Assembly (NCBI GenBank): GCA_010279815.1
Contig: QEOQ01000688.1
Span: 889,392-953,391 of the forward strand
Reading direction: 5' to 3'
DNA: 64,000 bases
Source of the DNA: Brachionus plicatilis
Lineage: Eukaryota > Rotifera > Eurotatoria > Ploima > Brachionidae
The translations under genes were made by a program, and so were the position numbers. A model generated the notes under the pieces. It did not search any database. It was not told the DNA's origin and saw only the letters and a list, made by a program, of their open reading frames with translations. Below, piece after piece: positions 21,600 to 34,134 of the stretch. How positions within the stretch are numbered: position 1 is the stretch's first letter; every line of letters begins with the position of its first letter.

Positions 21600-22600
21600 T
21601 TATTACTTTACTTTTTATTTTAATCTGAAGAAGCTCTTGCTCATCATAGATAAACAAGTAAATACAAATTGCTGACTAGATAAAAAAGAGAAGATAAAGA
21701 AATAAGTAGAAAGAAATTTAAAATTCAAAAATTATTGTCTCGGTAATCTAGACTTTTGCTAATGTTGAATCATTGGTCACTATGAAAAGTGAATCCAAAA
21801 AAAATATTTTTTATTTATTTGTATAACTGAACCGAGCTAATGCTCCTTCAGAATATAAAAAATTAAATAATATAGAGTTAAATAAGATAAAATAAAATAA
21901 AAAATAAATTTAAATTTAAAAAAAAGGATATATAATTCGACAGAAAATTAAAAACCATATGTTGAAATAACTAGAGATAAGGCATATTTAAATATTTGAT
22001 AGAAATGAAACTGAAATTGTTACCTACCACTTTATTTTTATATTCCTTAACTCTCAAATATTTGAATTAATCGGTCAGCCTTTTATTTCAATTCATTTGT
22101 TTTTATATTCTTCATTTTTTAAAATTTGATTACATTTTACTTTTAAACCAAATTTTTATTTGAATTTTAATCTTATGGAGTTTAAGCTCTGTATAGATAA
22201 ACAAATAAATTAATTCGTTTGATGTAAATGTTTCAGTAATTTCCTAAAAAATAAAAATAAGGAAAAAAGAGAAAATAATTTCATTACACTAATTTACAGG
22301 AAAAGACTATAATTTTGTTAATTTTCTATACAATATACAAACTTTGTATTAACCAAATTTACTCTCGGCAAAAATCCAGCAAGTCTGAATAGTAATAAAT
22401 GTCTTGTCGTATATTTTGATAATTGATAAATTTTGAATTAGCTGAAAGTTTGCATATTGTTATTCCATTTAAAGAGATTCAAAAAATTAATTCACTAAAT
22501 TTAACATTATCAATAATTAATTCAATTAATTCAATTTAGAAAATTGAACTAGTTTTTTTTTTTCAATTCATTTTCAAATTTTTTATAGTAACTTAATTTA
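21600..22600. repeat. Cluster of non-LTR-like 3' ends with hairpin and TAAA-rich tails
   Basis: Three short 3' ends lie in tandem: gaagaagctcttgctcatcatagataaaca at 21625, gaaccgagctaatgctccttcagaat at 21829 followed by a TAAA-rich tail, and ggagtttaagctctgtatagataaac at 22176. Each has a small stem (for example gagct...agctc) before an A-rich simple tail. Related ends are at 28135, 60800 and 63185. No reverse transcriptase sequence is attached here. Confidence 0.55.
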
Positions 22601-22604
22601 TCTT

Positions 22605-25600
22605 TCAAATATTGTATTCAGATATGTAATTCAAAAGATTTAAAAAAAAGATGACTAAGAAAATAACCTGACTCAATTTTTCTTCAATTTTTTCTTTGAG
22701 ATTCCGATGTAATTGCTTAAACTCTTCTCTTTCTATGTAAACATCATTCTTGCTCATCATTTCAGTCAATATATCAACACTTGTACTCTTTGGAAAATGT
22801 TAAAATTTTGAAGATGAAAATTTTAGTAATTACCATTAAGTTTTTCAAATCAAATTGTTCGCTTAGTATTATGATGTCAATCAGGTCCAAAATCCATTCA
22901 TGATTGTCAGAAATTTTGGAAAAGCTTTCCAAGCTGTTTATTAATCGGTGTTCAATTAAATACTTCAGAGAATGACACTTTAAATATATTTTTAGTTTTA
23001 CTTTTTCATCATTTAAATTTTGAAAGTAATACTTCATATTTGTCTGCCAAAGTAAGGAGTCCAATCAACTCAGTGTTGTCTAGCTGGTAATCTGAATCAA
23101 AATGTCCACTGTAAAGATATTCGATGAAGATTTCAAAAAGCTTCAAGTTCGAGTCATATAATACTACTTTTCTTTTAAAAAATTAATTTTTCAATTAAGT
23201 TAGAATAAATTTATTCAAAAAATAAGAATAATTAAAAAAAAAATTTTAAATTTGATTGTTTGGTTTTTAATGAACCAGGCAATTTACTTTTCATAAAAAA
23301 ACGAAGCCTGAAATAATTCCTATTAATCTTCCAAAATATAAAAAAATAATTTTTATATTAAATTTTCTGTTTTTTCTTTTTAAATCAACTATTGACTTCT
23401 TGGTATTCTATCTCTTGAAAAATGCGATAATGTTTTAATATTATAAAATATTATGCAAATGAATCAAAGAGAAGCAATTTTAGTTAAAACAGTAAAAATT
23501 GTATGATAATTCTTTTTTGGAATGAAAATGCTTAAAAGAGTAAAAGATATTTGGTTTAAAATTCACTTTAACAAACTTTTTGAATAATAAATATTAAAGA
23601 TCATATTAACACAGAATCGGATTTGAGATTCAGTTTTGTAATGGTGATTTGATTTGCCAGAACTCTCCGTTTTCTCTAGATTTATATGATTTCTTGATTT
23701 TATGTTATTTCTCAAAGTTTTTTACTTAGAGATGAAACTAAAAAAAACAGATATTAAATCACTTTCGGATTGTTAAAGCACTAAAATTTTTTAAATAAAA
23801 TTTTTAGGGAAAATCTATGCTATAAATAAATAAAGGTGGAAATACATATCAACACAAAAGAATTTGTATTTTGGCTTAAAATAAAATAAAAACAGTTCCA
23901 TACTGCCCATCGTCCTTCCCATACTAAATTTTTGATTGAAAAAAATTAATAAAAATTTAACTTATTATTTAATCTTCCTAATTTGAGTCGAAAAATAACC
24001 TACTTGTTTATGGATTCTTTCATTCCAGAGCTGAGAGCTCGGTGAAACCAAGCACATCGAGAGGCAACCAATACTCCATGTACATTAAAGTATGCAGAAT
24101 TTTTGTGATCATCGATAACATTAATAACTATGTCTGACAAATATTTTGATCTAAAAAGCTTGAGTGCTTCGGTCGCTAGATGGTTCTCATTGACCGATCT
24201 AGATTGAAAACATGATTCAAGATTAAATTTTGAATCAGAGTTTTTATCAATTGGTCTTGACTTTCCAAGTCCAAGTTTTTCAATTTCATTCGTGAATTCT
24301 CTAAGATTTACTTTAGAAATCAGTTGACTTATAAGCGAATCTGATGTCACATTATTTTGCCTCAATTCATTCAACATCCATTGCTAAAATTAAATAATAA
24401 AAAAAGTCTTTAATCATTTAGAAATAATATTACTATTCTCGAGGACGTTATTTTGAGACTATATCTAAATTCCTTTTGTTTGGATGAATTTTTTGATCTG
24501 GCTTTTATTTTTGCTAAAAAATTGTCCAATTTAACCAAGAATGTTGGTGTATCATTTATAAAATTATTTGTTAGATTATTTAATTCTTTTAAAATAAGAT
24601 TTGCCTTTAAATTCTGCTTAGTTTTTTGGTATTTTTTTCTATTTAGAAATTTTTTAATTCATTATTTTTATAAAAAAATTTATAGAATATTTACAAAGAA
24701 GATTCCAATTTGGAGATTTTTTTTTTGATTATATCACTGAATTTTTGAATTTTCTTCAGTTCACGAACATGCATTGCTGTTTTGATCGATTTACCGAGTT
24801 TTTTTTTAAGTTTTTTGCCATGTTTCTGACTTGAAACTTCTTCTTGATCGTCCTCTTCTTCATCAGAGATTTTTCTATTTGATTTGGAATTTTTTGATTT
24901 TTTATTAGAGATTATTTTTTCGATGCTATCTTCCCAGCATTTTATCAAATTTAGCATATTATCAACAAATTTGTCAAGCTTGCGGAAAAAACTTAGCATT
25001 ATCTTTTTTTTTTTTTAAATGACTCCTTTTTTTCCATTAATTTCTTTAAAGTTAGTTACATTTAACTAAACTTTAAAGAGAAAAAAAGCTGCCAACTCTG
25101 CAAAAATTATACTTCAGGAACTAAGTATTCGGCTACTTCACGTTTATGCTGTTCCGTAGATTGCTGCGAGTGTTTGTGTAACGACACCAATAACTGTTTG
25201 AATTGTTCGACAAAAAAAGGAAAACTTAAAAAAATTTTAATTTTAATTTCTGAAAATTATAATTTATCTTAGGATAACTTAAGCATTTTTTTAAAGAAGC
25301 ATTTTTATTGATAATTAAACCAACAACAATAAAAAAAAATTAATAAATTTCAAAAAAAAAATAACTTCAAATTGATGGAAATAAAATTAATAAATAAAAA
25401 TGTCTTAATTGATAATTTAAATTCTTATTCTAAAAGTTTTGTTTTAAAAATTTTATTCTTGCATTGTTAATCTTATCTTAAATGTTTCCATAATTAATTA
25501 AAGATTAAATCAAATTTTAAGATTAAATTTTTTTCTCCGAAATTGAAAAATATCTGAATTAAAATTTGCTGTTATTTTAAATATCAAAAATATGCATCTT

Positions 25601-27098
25601 GGAAAAAACTCACCAATTTTCAATCTTTGATATAAACTCAATTTTTTCTTTTTTGGACAACTGATTTTGTTTCCCTGCAAATAAATCAAGCAATCTGATA
25701 ATTTTAATAAAAGCTAAATTGAAAATTGAAATAAAATAATATTTTAGATTAAAATAAATATACCTAAAGAAATTTGGTTCAAGCAAAATTTCAAAATTTG
25801 CACCAATTTTGCTGGATCGGAAAATAAATGATTGTTATTATTTATTGATTCATTATATTTTATTTTGGCATTTATTAATTCACTGCATTTTTTCACATCA
25901 TTTATCAAAAGATTAAAAACTGAAAAAAAAAAAAAATTCATCAAAAAGTCATGATTTTTAAAATATACCTTCTTTAAAACTGTTATTATCCAAAAATGTT
26001 TTAAGAATAAGTGTAAATTCATCTAATTCGGAATATCTCTGCAAAAACTTAACCAAGCTTTCTAATTTTTTTTCTTGAACGATCGTATTTTCACTCATTT
26101 CAATTTTGTTGGATAAAGAGTTGGTGTATAAATAAAATAAGACTAGCTCGATCATCTCTGGTTCGTTACGCAGCTCGTTCAAGTCTTTTACAAACATTTC
26201 TGTTTTTTCTTTCAGAGTCAAGCTCAAAATTATTTTGTGAGCGTAAAACTAAGAAAATCTCAGTCTTATTTTAAAAAAATATATTTAATTTAATTTTAAC
26301 TTACACATCGTCCCGAAGAGGTCTTTATCATAATATCGGACATAAATTCATTATTTAACATATCAGCAAAATTAAACTGTTTATCAAAATTTTCAATAGC
26401 CATTACCTTTGAAATTAAATTTAAAAAAATTAAATTTTTATTTTTTAAATTATTTTAATTACTCGTTGACAAATCAATTTGAAATTTCCTTGTTCATTTG
26501 ATAGAACCATAATGGAATTTTTATTTGTCTTTTCATCAGGTTCTAATGGTTCAAAGCTGACTTCAAACTCAAAATTCAAGTTTGACGAACTCATTTCTAT
26601 TATGCCTAGACTTGAATCATACTAAGAATATAATTCAAAATAAATTTGATAATAAAATTTAATTTTTTTTTCTTACTTCAAAAGTATTACATTCAAAAAT
26701 TGGACGAATTGTGTCATTAAAAGTATTGTTTGGTAAAATATGCCAAGTTATTTCTCCTAAACTAAAATCCTCACTTTCCGTTTCGTCAGAGCTTGAATTC
26801 TCAGTTGAATCTTCGAGCAAATAATCATTCGCTTTTAGCTCAAATTTAATGCTTAAAATATCTCTTTAGATAAAATTTTGATTAAAACTTCACATACTTA
26901 TCACTTGAAGTGTTAAGTCTTAACTGTTTTGGGCTATCAACCAAATCGAAGTAAAGAACCTTGAATAAGTTAAATAAAACAAGTAATTTATGATCAAATC
27001 AACTAAAAATTTACTTTCCAGAATCCGATATGAGGTCTTAATTGGACCTTTTCCATTTTGTATTTAGCTATTTTATTAGAAGCTTCCGAACTATTCAT
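22605..27098 (-). CDS. Double-BTB-domain protein, left copy of an inverted duplication, C-terminus altered
   Basis: Mirror copy of the gene at 37128-42235, with the same exon pattern on the minus strand. The start is ATG at 27096-27098. The long exons at about 25958-26250, 25744-25965, 24691-25010 and 24004-24383 encode the same protein as the right copy. Exon 1 differs at about 6 of 28 residues. BTB2 includes SKYLSDIVINV and HGVLVASRCAWFHR. The last exon starts at 22787 (TSVDILTEMM). It diverges after EEKLSQ and would read a 20-residue hydrophobic tail to a TGA at 22605, unless a donor (cag-gttatt) leads to an exon I cannot find. It therefore lacks the roughly 120-residue C-terminus of the right copy. 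Expected about 862 aa. BTB domains usually mediate dimerisation or cullin-3 binding; the specific role is unknown. Confidence 0.7.
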
Positions 27099-27310
27099 TC
27101 TAATCCGCAATTTAATGTTAGTATTTTTTATATAAAAAAGAGAGATTAAAGTAAAAAAAACTCGAAAAAGTGTTCAGCTTTTTTAAAGTCTAAATATTTA
27201 ATTTAAAGCAATTATGACAACGAAAGTTTTCGAATAATTATTTTTTCATAAATTTAGTTACTCATAGCAAAGCTTTAATTTATTTCATCAAATCTAATGT
27301 CATAACTTGA
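22650..27310 (-). repeat. Left arm of large inverted duplication
   Basis: Reverse-complement match to about 36890-41880. It is nearly identical from about 27035 down to about 23500 and again around 22800-23300, but clearly diverged in the 5' flank and exon 1 (27035-27310), in part of one intron (about 23330-23480) and in the last exon (below 22780). Confidence 0.88.
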
Positions 27311-30300
27311 GAATAAATAAATCTAAAAAACACTGGGAGAATGCAAAATACCTTCTTTTTTTTATCATGATTTACTCAACTTTTCAACCAGTAGTAACAA
27401 AAGAATTTTATTCACAAATATATTTGGTATGTTCTTTTTTGAAATTTTTGATCTTTAAGCTGTCTTCTTATTTACAAATTTACTCCCAGTATTTAGGCTT
27501 TAATAGAACAGCCTATTCTTTGTCCAAAACTGGACTCATTTTTAAAGTAATTTTGAATGAAAGGTATCTAATTATCATTAATCAGATTACATTTTTTAAA
27601 TCACTATCTTAATTTCGTTTGAGATGATTTGTTTTTATTTTTCTTGATTTCAATTTTTTAATAAATTATTTTGCTGCCAAAATAAAAAATTAGTTACTTA
27701 TCTTTAAGCTTAAATAATAAAGTTTATATGATTTTAGGTACTTTGGGTTGGTTTTATTGTCCAAGCAATCAGTTGTATTTGTCGATTTTTTGTATATTGA
27801 ATTGACTTAATGGATCAGTTTGAATTTTAGAAACGGTTCTTAGCCGATTCATTATATCCCTTTAAATTGTTAATTTTTTGGAGAATTTATTTGAATTATT
27901 TATTGCGAAAAATTTAGGAAAATTTTTTACAGTCTAAATTTTTTTTTAGATTTCTAAAATCATAATTTATATCTAAAGATTTGATTTATCTCCTCTAAAA
28001 GACAAGAATCTACTTTTAATAAAAATACATTAAATGTCATTTGGACTAATACTTGTAATAGAAAAATTTTATAAAACTGATTTTTACTTCTGTATTATTT
28101 TTTTTTTTATTTTTTTATTTTATTTGTTTTTTGTACCGAGCTAAAGCTCCTTCAGAATAAGTTAAAAGAAAAATAAAAAAAAATAAAATAAAAATGAAAT
28201 AAAATAAAAATAAAATTAAAGTTAATAAAATGAGATAAAAAAAAGAATCAAAATAAAGTAAATAAGCTAAAAAAATGAAAGTTGAAAAGACATAAATTGG
28301 AATAGATTGTTACATCTGGCACATGTTTAATAGTTCAAGTTTCAGGAAAAAAAGAAGAAATAGTAAGGTAGCAATTACACAATGGAGTTGGGTATTCAAT
28401 ATATCTTCTATTATTCAATTTACCAAGTTGAATATAAAGTAAAATTTATTGGAAAATCTATCTCTCTTTCTGTGTCTCGGTAATTAATTTATTCTATCTT
28501 TCTAAAGTAAAAAAATTAATTAATTTAAAACAATATAAATTTTTGTTAAATAGATAAAACCTCAGATAAAGCATCCCTATAACAAAAATTTAATTACTCG
28601 GATTTTTTAATTTTTTTTGAAAAACTTAATACAATAAATTATTTCTAAATTTAGCTTAAATTTTAAATCTAAAATTTTTCTTTAGCGAGTCGAATTAAAT
28701 CTATCTTTAATATCCTATATAATATCCTTAATGCACATTAGACTGAATTTTATAGATTTAACATACTTTCAGACTGCAGAAATAGTATATTGGTAGAACA
28801 AAAGATGTTTCAGTTGCTCCTTAAATAGAAATACATAGAAATGTAATCTGTCCGAATTATAGCTCAGACGTTTTATATATTTTGTTTTTGTTTTTTTAAC
28901 AAAAATTTACTAATCCCAAAAAAAGCTAATCAAAATTAACAATTTAATGAATATCCATCAAAAACTATCTTTTATATTGTTAAGAAAGACGTTTTCTTAT
29001 TAATTATTTTCATTCTGAAAATTCAAGATAAAATGACGGGAGTAAAATTCAAAAAAATTAGTTAATCGAGTATTCCTTTTTAAACAATTTTTTAAAATTT
29101 TTTTATTAATTAAAATTTTTATAAAATTTTTTTTTATTATTTTTTTATTCAATTAAAAATTCATAAATATAGTTTAAAAAGCACAATTTTTGACTGCGTA
29201 CTAATCATGGCAAAGCCTTTGTTATCTTCTGTTTTTTTTTTCTTAAACCATTAAAGGATTCAAGAATCTATCAATCATTTTCTTTAGCACCAATTCTAAA
29301 AAATCCACAATAAGATCTTAAATTTATTTACTAAAATCTTTAGAAATACTTTTTAGAATTATTGAAAAAAGTGATTTAAGGAATTTTAAGAAAATAATTT
29401 TTATGAACAAATTATTTCTCTCATATGTTACTAATATAACCTTTTTACTTTGAGTCTAAAATTTTTTCTGCAAAATTTTCAGCTAAAACAAACTTTATGA
29501 AGCCCAATTGTTTTTGTTGAAAAAAATTCTTCAAAAATAGATTAAAAAAATTAGAACCAAGGGAAATTTTTTTAAAATTAAAATTAAAATCATTTTTTTC
29601 TATAAATTTTTTTTAATTATTTAAAACCGGATTTGTGTAATCAAAGAAAAAAAAACAAGATTTTAGTTAGGATTACGATTTCTCAAAATTTAAATTTTAT
29701 TATAAGGACTAAAATTACGATTATCATAAAATAAGAATTTCTGTTTACAAAATTATCACTGAATTTCTGATTATGATTACTTAATCGATTATGAAGAATT
29801 TAAATAAATAAATTATTGATAAATTTTTTTTTTTTTTTACCAACAACACATCATATCTTCTGACCATGCTGCCGACCAAACTGTTTGTTTCCAATTATCT
29901 CAATAAAAACACTCGTTCAATAAATGAATCACTGAAGTTTTAATCTTTTCCAGCCACTCCAATTCGAAAAAATTGTCCGTGTTCACAAAGCAGCTTGTTT
30001 TTTTAAGCCACAAAATTAAAAACGAATTAATTTTTGATCAAATGATTTTTTCGAATCAAGAAGAATTAAAATGCAATTTTTTTATAAAAATACCCGAAGC
30101 ACAGCTTTATATGAGAGTAACGAGACGTTAGATTATTAGTTACAGTAGTAGCAGTTCACACACACAATTCTTGACACAATTGAAATAAAAAAAAATTAGT
30201 AAAAAAATTATTATTTATTTATTTCATTTTGTATAATTGAATAATTTAGTTGTTGCATAATTGAAAATTATGAATAAAAAACTTATTGAATAAAAATAAA

Positions 30301-30314
30301 TAAAGAATAAAAAA
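27311..30314. other. Gene-free part of the palindrome spacer
   Basis: Mostly AT-rich unique sequence. At 28135-28260 there is a non-LTR-like 3' end (accgagctaaagctccttcagaataa) with a TAAA tail matching that at 21829. At 28770-28890 there is a segment weakly like 19080-19200. At about 29845-30005 the minus strand has a coding-looking stretch (NTDNFFELEWLEKIKTSVIH, and DNWKQTVWSAAWSEDMMCCW in the same frame after one stop) that may be an unrecognised gene fragment. Confidence 0.4.
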
Positions 30315-30600
30315 TAATTATTGACTAAATTTTTTAATTGTCTCATTTATAATCAATCTCATTTTTTTCTCTTCTTCTAATCTTGGCGGTAAAGATTTTG
30401 ATATAGATATTTTTTGTAATCGTTTAAGTGTGAAAGGCATTATCAAAAAATCGGTAAATTTTTTCAAACGTGAAAGAGCAACAAACGTGAGACCTAAACT
30501 TTGTTCTTTTTGCCTAGATCAATCACAGCCTTTTCGATGGTTTGTCCTTGAGACTTAAGAATTGTTAAGGCATAGGGTTAGGGTTAGGGCATAGGGTTAT
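30315..30600 (-). pseudogene. Pif1-like helicase C-terminal remnant
   Basis: Minus-strand conceptual translation reads YALTILKSQGQTIEKAVIDLG, then after a frameshift GLTFVALSRLKKFTDFLIMP, then a basic helical tail ending near 30320. These match the late motifs of the Pif1/RecD-like helicase family (SQG-T and the VALSR motif VI). One frameshift and stop lie between the two blocks, and nothing upstream of the SQG motif survives. Such helicases occur in Helitron transposons and as cellular Pif1; with so little left I cannot tell which. Confidence 0.7.
30571..30597 (+). repeat. Short interstitial telomere-like repeat
   Basis: The sequence catagggttagggttagggc, then atagggttat, contains TTAGGG-type units beside the Pif1-like remnant. 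In the helicase direction it reads ccctaaccctaaccctatgcc, partly a duplication of the neighbouring aaccctatgcc. Confidence 0.6.
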
Positions 30601-31627
30601 ACCCGAATTCTTTAATCAAAAAAGTTTTAAATTACTTTTGTTTTAGATGCATTATTTAGAAAAAGAAAATATTTAGAGATTACTTCCGAATTAAAGTGTT
30701 GATTAATTTTTTTGTCAAATGCTTTTCTCTAAAAACTCTGTTAAACTCAGCAATTTTTTTGTAATTTTTGTTTTTTAATTTTACTTTATTCAATATCAAC
30801 TAATAAAATATAAGAAATTCTAGCATGTGTCGAGCAAAAAAATTCATGATGACTAAATATAAAATTATATTGTAATTTCCCTTTTTGAGTGCTTTTTTGT
30901 CTTAAAAAAAAGCTTTTCGAATCTCTTAAGTTAGTTTATTTAGCCAAATACTAACTAAATCTAAAAGTAATCTAAAAGTAATTTTCAAATGAGTTTGAAT
31001 GAAAAAGCAAATACACCCGAGAATTAAATATTTTCAGGAATAAATGTTAATTTAATTAAGTGTATTTTCGTTTGCTTTTTTTTCGATTTTTTTTTCAAAA
31101 TAACATGTAAAAAAAAAAATTACATATGCATACTAATATCAATTTTCGACAAAAATGATTATTCGAATTCTCCCCCTTTCGATTTTGAATACGCACACTC
31201 ACATTGCTTAGAAAGCTCGTCACTACCACTCGTTCCTCGCAATAAAATAATTTTAATAGTCAACCAAAGTGATTTAATAATTTGGACTGTGTTCTCATAA
31301 TTTAAGATTATTTTTTTTATATAAGCTCATACAAGAAAGTTAAGATTTCATTTTAAATCACTTGACTTGAAAAATAACAAGGTTTGTATCAAATTATTTC
31401 ATTTTTTTCTTTTCCATTCCAAAACATTGTATTAAAAAAAAGTGATTCTTTAACAATTTCAGTTAAAGTGACTTAAACAGTTTCATTTATGACTTTTGAT
31501 CCATTTCGACATAAAATATCCTGATAAATAAAATTCAATGAGACAATTCTTCATGTTTAACAAGCTTTCAAGGAATCATTGGTGCTATGAAAGTTGAAGT
31601 CGACTTAGCACAAATAAAAACGATATT
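30601..31627. other. Gene-free spacer sequence
   Basis: AT-rich; no gene, tRNA or clear repeat found. A less AT-rich patch at 31165-31240 has no open frame. Confidence 0.4.
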
Positions 31628-31745
31628 TGTTTTTTTTTTTTTTTAAACACTTTTGGTTGTTTGGTCTAAAAATATACCTTTTAAAATTTTTAAAAGTTAG
31701 ATTGTCTTTTTGTTTCAACAATTTTTTACATATTAAATATTTAAA
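31628..31745 (+). repeat. Interspersed repeat, copy 1
   Basis: About 115 bp including cacttttggttgtttggtct, aaaaatatacctttt and tttgtttcaacaatttttta, recurring at 33507-33616 in direct orientation. Short frames on both strands arise from this repeat and are not genes. Confidence 0.75.
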
Positions 31746-32243
31746 ATTGTCAAACCAAATGAAAACAATTAGTTTCGTCAGTTGTTTGAAAAAAAAGAAG
31801 ATCAAACTCAGTTAATGATTAACAATAAGGTAAATTTAAAAAAAAATAAAAATTTAAAATAATTTTCTGTGGTTTAAATAAAACTATGGTAATAAACATG
31901 GTTTTTGTTTATTATCTTTTTGTGCATAGACGAGTATTAATTTGATAACTCCCGCTATGCTGTGGTTTTGAGAGACCAATCAATAAATGAAGAATCTTTT
32001 TAATTATTTGAAAACAAAAGTCTCATAAAATTTTAATCGATGGAAACATACACTTATATCAAGGGATAAGTGTAAAAATTTAAAAGCATGTATGATAAGA
32101 ATCAATTATGTATTTGAAAAAATTTTTCAATATTAACCATAAATTTTTTTTTATTTAAGAAAATTAAAAATTCAATTTATATTTAGATGGAACTAAAATT
32201 TAAAAACCTTAATATTAATTTATTTAAAAATATAAAAAAAAAA

Positions 32244-33481
32244 TTAAATTTTGTTTTTTTTTGTTTTTTTTCTTGCGTCGACGCTGTATGCCCACATCTT
32301 CTTCCAGTCTGACACATGTTTTAAGATGCATTCCTTCATGAAAATATCTTTAAAAAAAATTAAATTTTAAATTAATAAAGATTCAGTTTGATGTTACCTT
32401 TTATTTTTAATATTGAATTTGGATATTCAATTTTTAATTTGTCCAGACCTTGATTTTTTGATCTTTCCGGAATATCTCGTTCTATATATTCTATTAACAG
32501 GTTTTTAAAATATAACCTGAGATTAACATCCTTTAAAATTTAAATTCAGAAATTTTTTTTAAAAACTTTTCTTTTAAATTACTTTTTGTGATTTTTCAAC
32601 AACAGCATTGTTATCATCACTTTCATTTGATGATTCAACACTCTCTGTGCGCTGGCTTACTTTTTCAGAATATGCTTCCGGTGCTTTAGGTTGATTAGAT
32701 GCCAAACACTTAAATAAAAAATTTAATGGAAAAAATTTGAACTTTTTTTAACTTACATTTGTGTGTTTAGGAATGCGCTCTAATGAGTCAAGTTTTTTAC
32801 TCATTTCACCCATTGTCTGCTGCATTTTTTCCATTTGATGAATTAGCTAAAAAAATTCATCATTATTTTTTTAATTTAAAAGAAAAAAAATCATAAATTA
32901 CTTTTTGCTGGTTAGCAAGAAAGTCACCAGCGATCCTATTTATTAGATCGAAGGAATTTTTCCTGGTATTTTTGCTTGACCACTCCTGATCATCAGCAAA
33001 AGAAAGATTATCAAATGATTTTGATAATGTTAGCTTCCTTTTTTTAGTCCTGTTTTGCTCATCTGATGGTCCAGATTGGATTTCTATCTCTGGACCTTGG
33101 TCAGAATTTTCATCAGCAATCACATTCGATTGTTCGACATCAGGTGATGTTTGCATACTTGGGTTGGAATTTACTTCGTTCTCGGGTAGAAATTCATCGG
33201 CCTCCATTAGCACTATTCCTGGCTTTTCGCTTTTTACGCTTTTATTTAAAAGCTCAGCCAGAACTTCGAATTTTTTCTTCCTGGTGGACAAAAAAACCGA
33301 AACCACACCATTGATTTCAAACTTTTTTTAAAAATTTAATTAAATAAATTAAAACTAATAAAATTCTTACTTCTTCAAAATTTTCAAAATCCTTGCAGTC
33401 CTCTATTGGAATATTACAAACTGCTCCAAGATAATTCGTAATACTACCCGGAGCTTTTTCGATATTTGACTGGTGTTTCAT
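32244..33481 (-). CDS. Unrecognised six-exon gene, 327 aa, inside the inverted-repeat spacer
   Basis: Six exons join in phase with GT/AG borders: 33371-33481, 32902-33321, 32757-32846, 32583-32708, 32398-32530 and 32244-32347, with introns of about 48-55 bp. The protein starts MKHQSNIEKAPGSITNYLG. It continues with a basic FLSTRKKKFEVL, an acidic Ser/Glu-rich middle, a KKRKL nuclear-localisation-like stretch, a coiled-coil-like heptad (LIHQMEKMQQTMGEMSKKL) and a helical C-terminus (LYFKNLLIEYIERDIPERSK ... DWKKMWAYSVDARK). The coiled coil plus terminal helical domain resembles BEN- or MADF-type nuclear proteins in style only; I do not assign a family. The unbroken frame argues for an expressed gene. 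Confidence 0.7.
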
Positions 33482-33506
33482 TATGCGTACTAATATACAA
33501 TTTTTG

Positions 33507-33616
33507 GTTTTTTTTTGAACACTTTTGGTTGTTTGGTCTAAAAATATACCTTTTTAAATTTATAATAGTTAGATTGTGTTTTTGTTTCAACAATTTTTTA
33601 CATATTAAATATTTAA
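33507..33616 (+). repeat. Interspersed repeat, copy 2
   Basis: Direct copy of 31628-31745, diverged by scattered substitutions. It lies 25 bp upstream of the start codon of the minus-strand gene at 33481 and abuts the minisatellite at 33628, so it may form part of that gene's promoter region. Confidence 0.75.
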
Positions 33617-33627
33617 TTGGAACCGAT

Positions 33628-33785
33628 ATGGCCGAACAACCTGGCCGACATGGCCGAACAACTTGGTCGACATGGCCGAACACCTTGGCCGACATGGCCG
33701 AACATCTTGGCCGACATGGCCGAACATCTTGGCCGACATGGCCGAACATCTTGGCCGATTAGGCCGAACACCTTGGCCGACTAGG
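33628..33785. repeat. GC-rich 22-bp minisatellite
   Basis: About seven tandem units of ATGGCCGAACATCTTGGCCGAC with small changes at positions 12-13 of the unit, followed by a CG-rich block (cgcgccggccggcc). The unit is a near-palindrome around GGCC. Because 22 is not a multiple of 3 and the repeat is GC-rich, it opens long frames on both strands that are not genes. Confidence 0.9.
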
Positions 33786-34134
33786 CAGGCCGCGCCGGCC
33801 GGCCAAGCGGCGTAACGATTTCATTAGAACCGCTGTAAATTGGAATCTGAAACTAATAAATGAAAAACAAGCATTTATATATAAAAAATTATGACTAGAA
33901 AATAATAACTACTGACTACGATTTTGTGAAATATATGAGTAAACCAAAAAAATTTCACAAATTCGAATACATTTTATTTGTATTATGATTTGTGCGTCAC
34001 GCATATTTTTTTCACAACATTAAGATTTAACAAAATAAGGGGTAACAAAATCGAGGTCCGACTCTATTCACCAGATCATCCGCAAAGGGATGGTGTTTAT
34101 TTTGAAGGACTCATTTTAATAAGTTTTACTTGTT

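Noticed and set aside
27307..27612. 101-codon frame at the edge of the left arm
   Set aside because: It begins with TTG, is Phe/Ile/Lys-rich as expected by chance in AT-rich DNA, and has no recognisable motif.
30571..30597. True chromosome end
   Set aside because: Only a few telomere-like units, inside a gene remnant, with ordinary sequence on both sides.
33444..33762. Repeat-rich proteins of about 100 aa on both strands
   Set aside because: They are produced by a 22-bp minisatellite fused to an interspersed repeat, and no unrepeated coding part exists.
33628..33785. CRISPR-like array
   Set aside because: The units are contiguous tandem repeats with no spacers, in a eukaryotic context.
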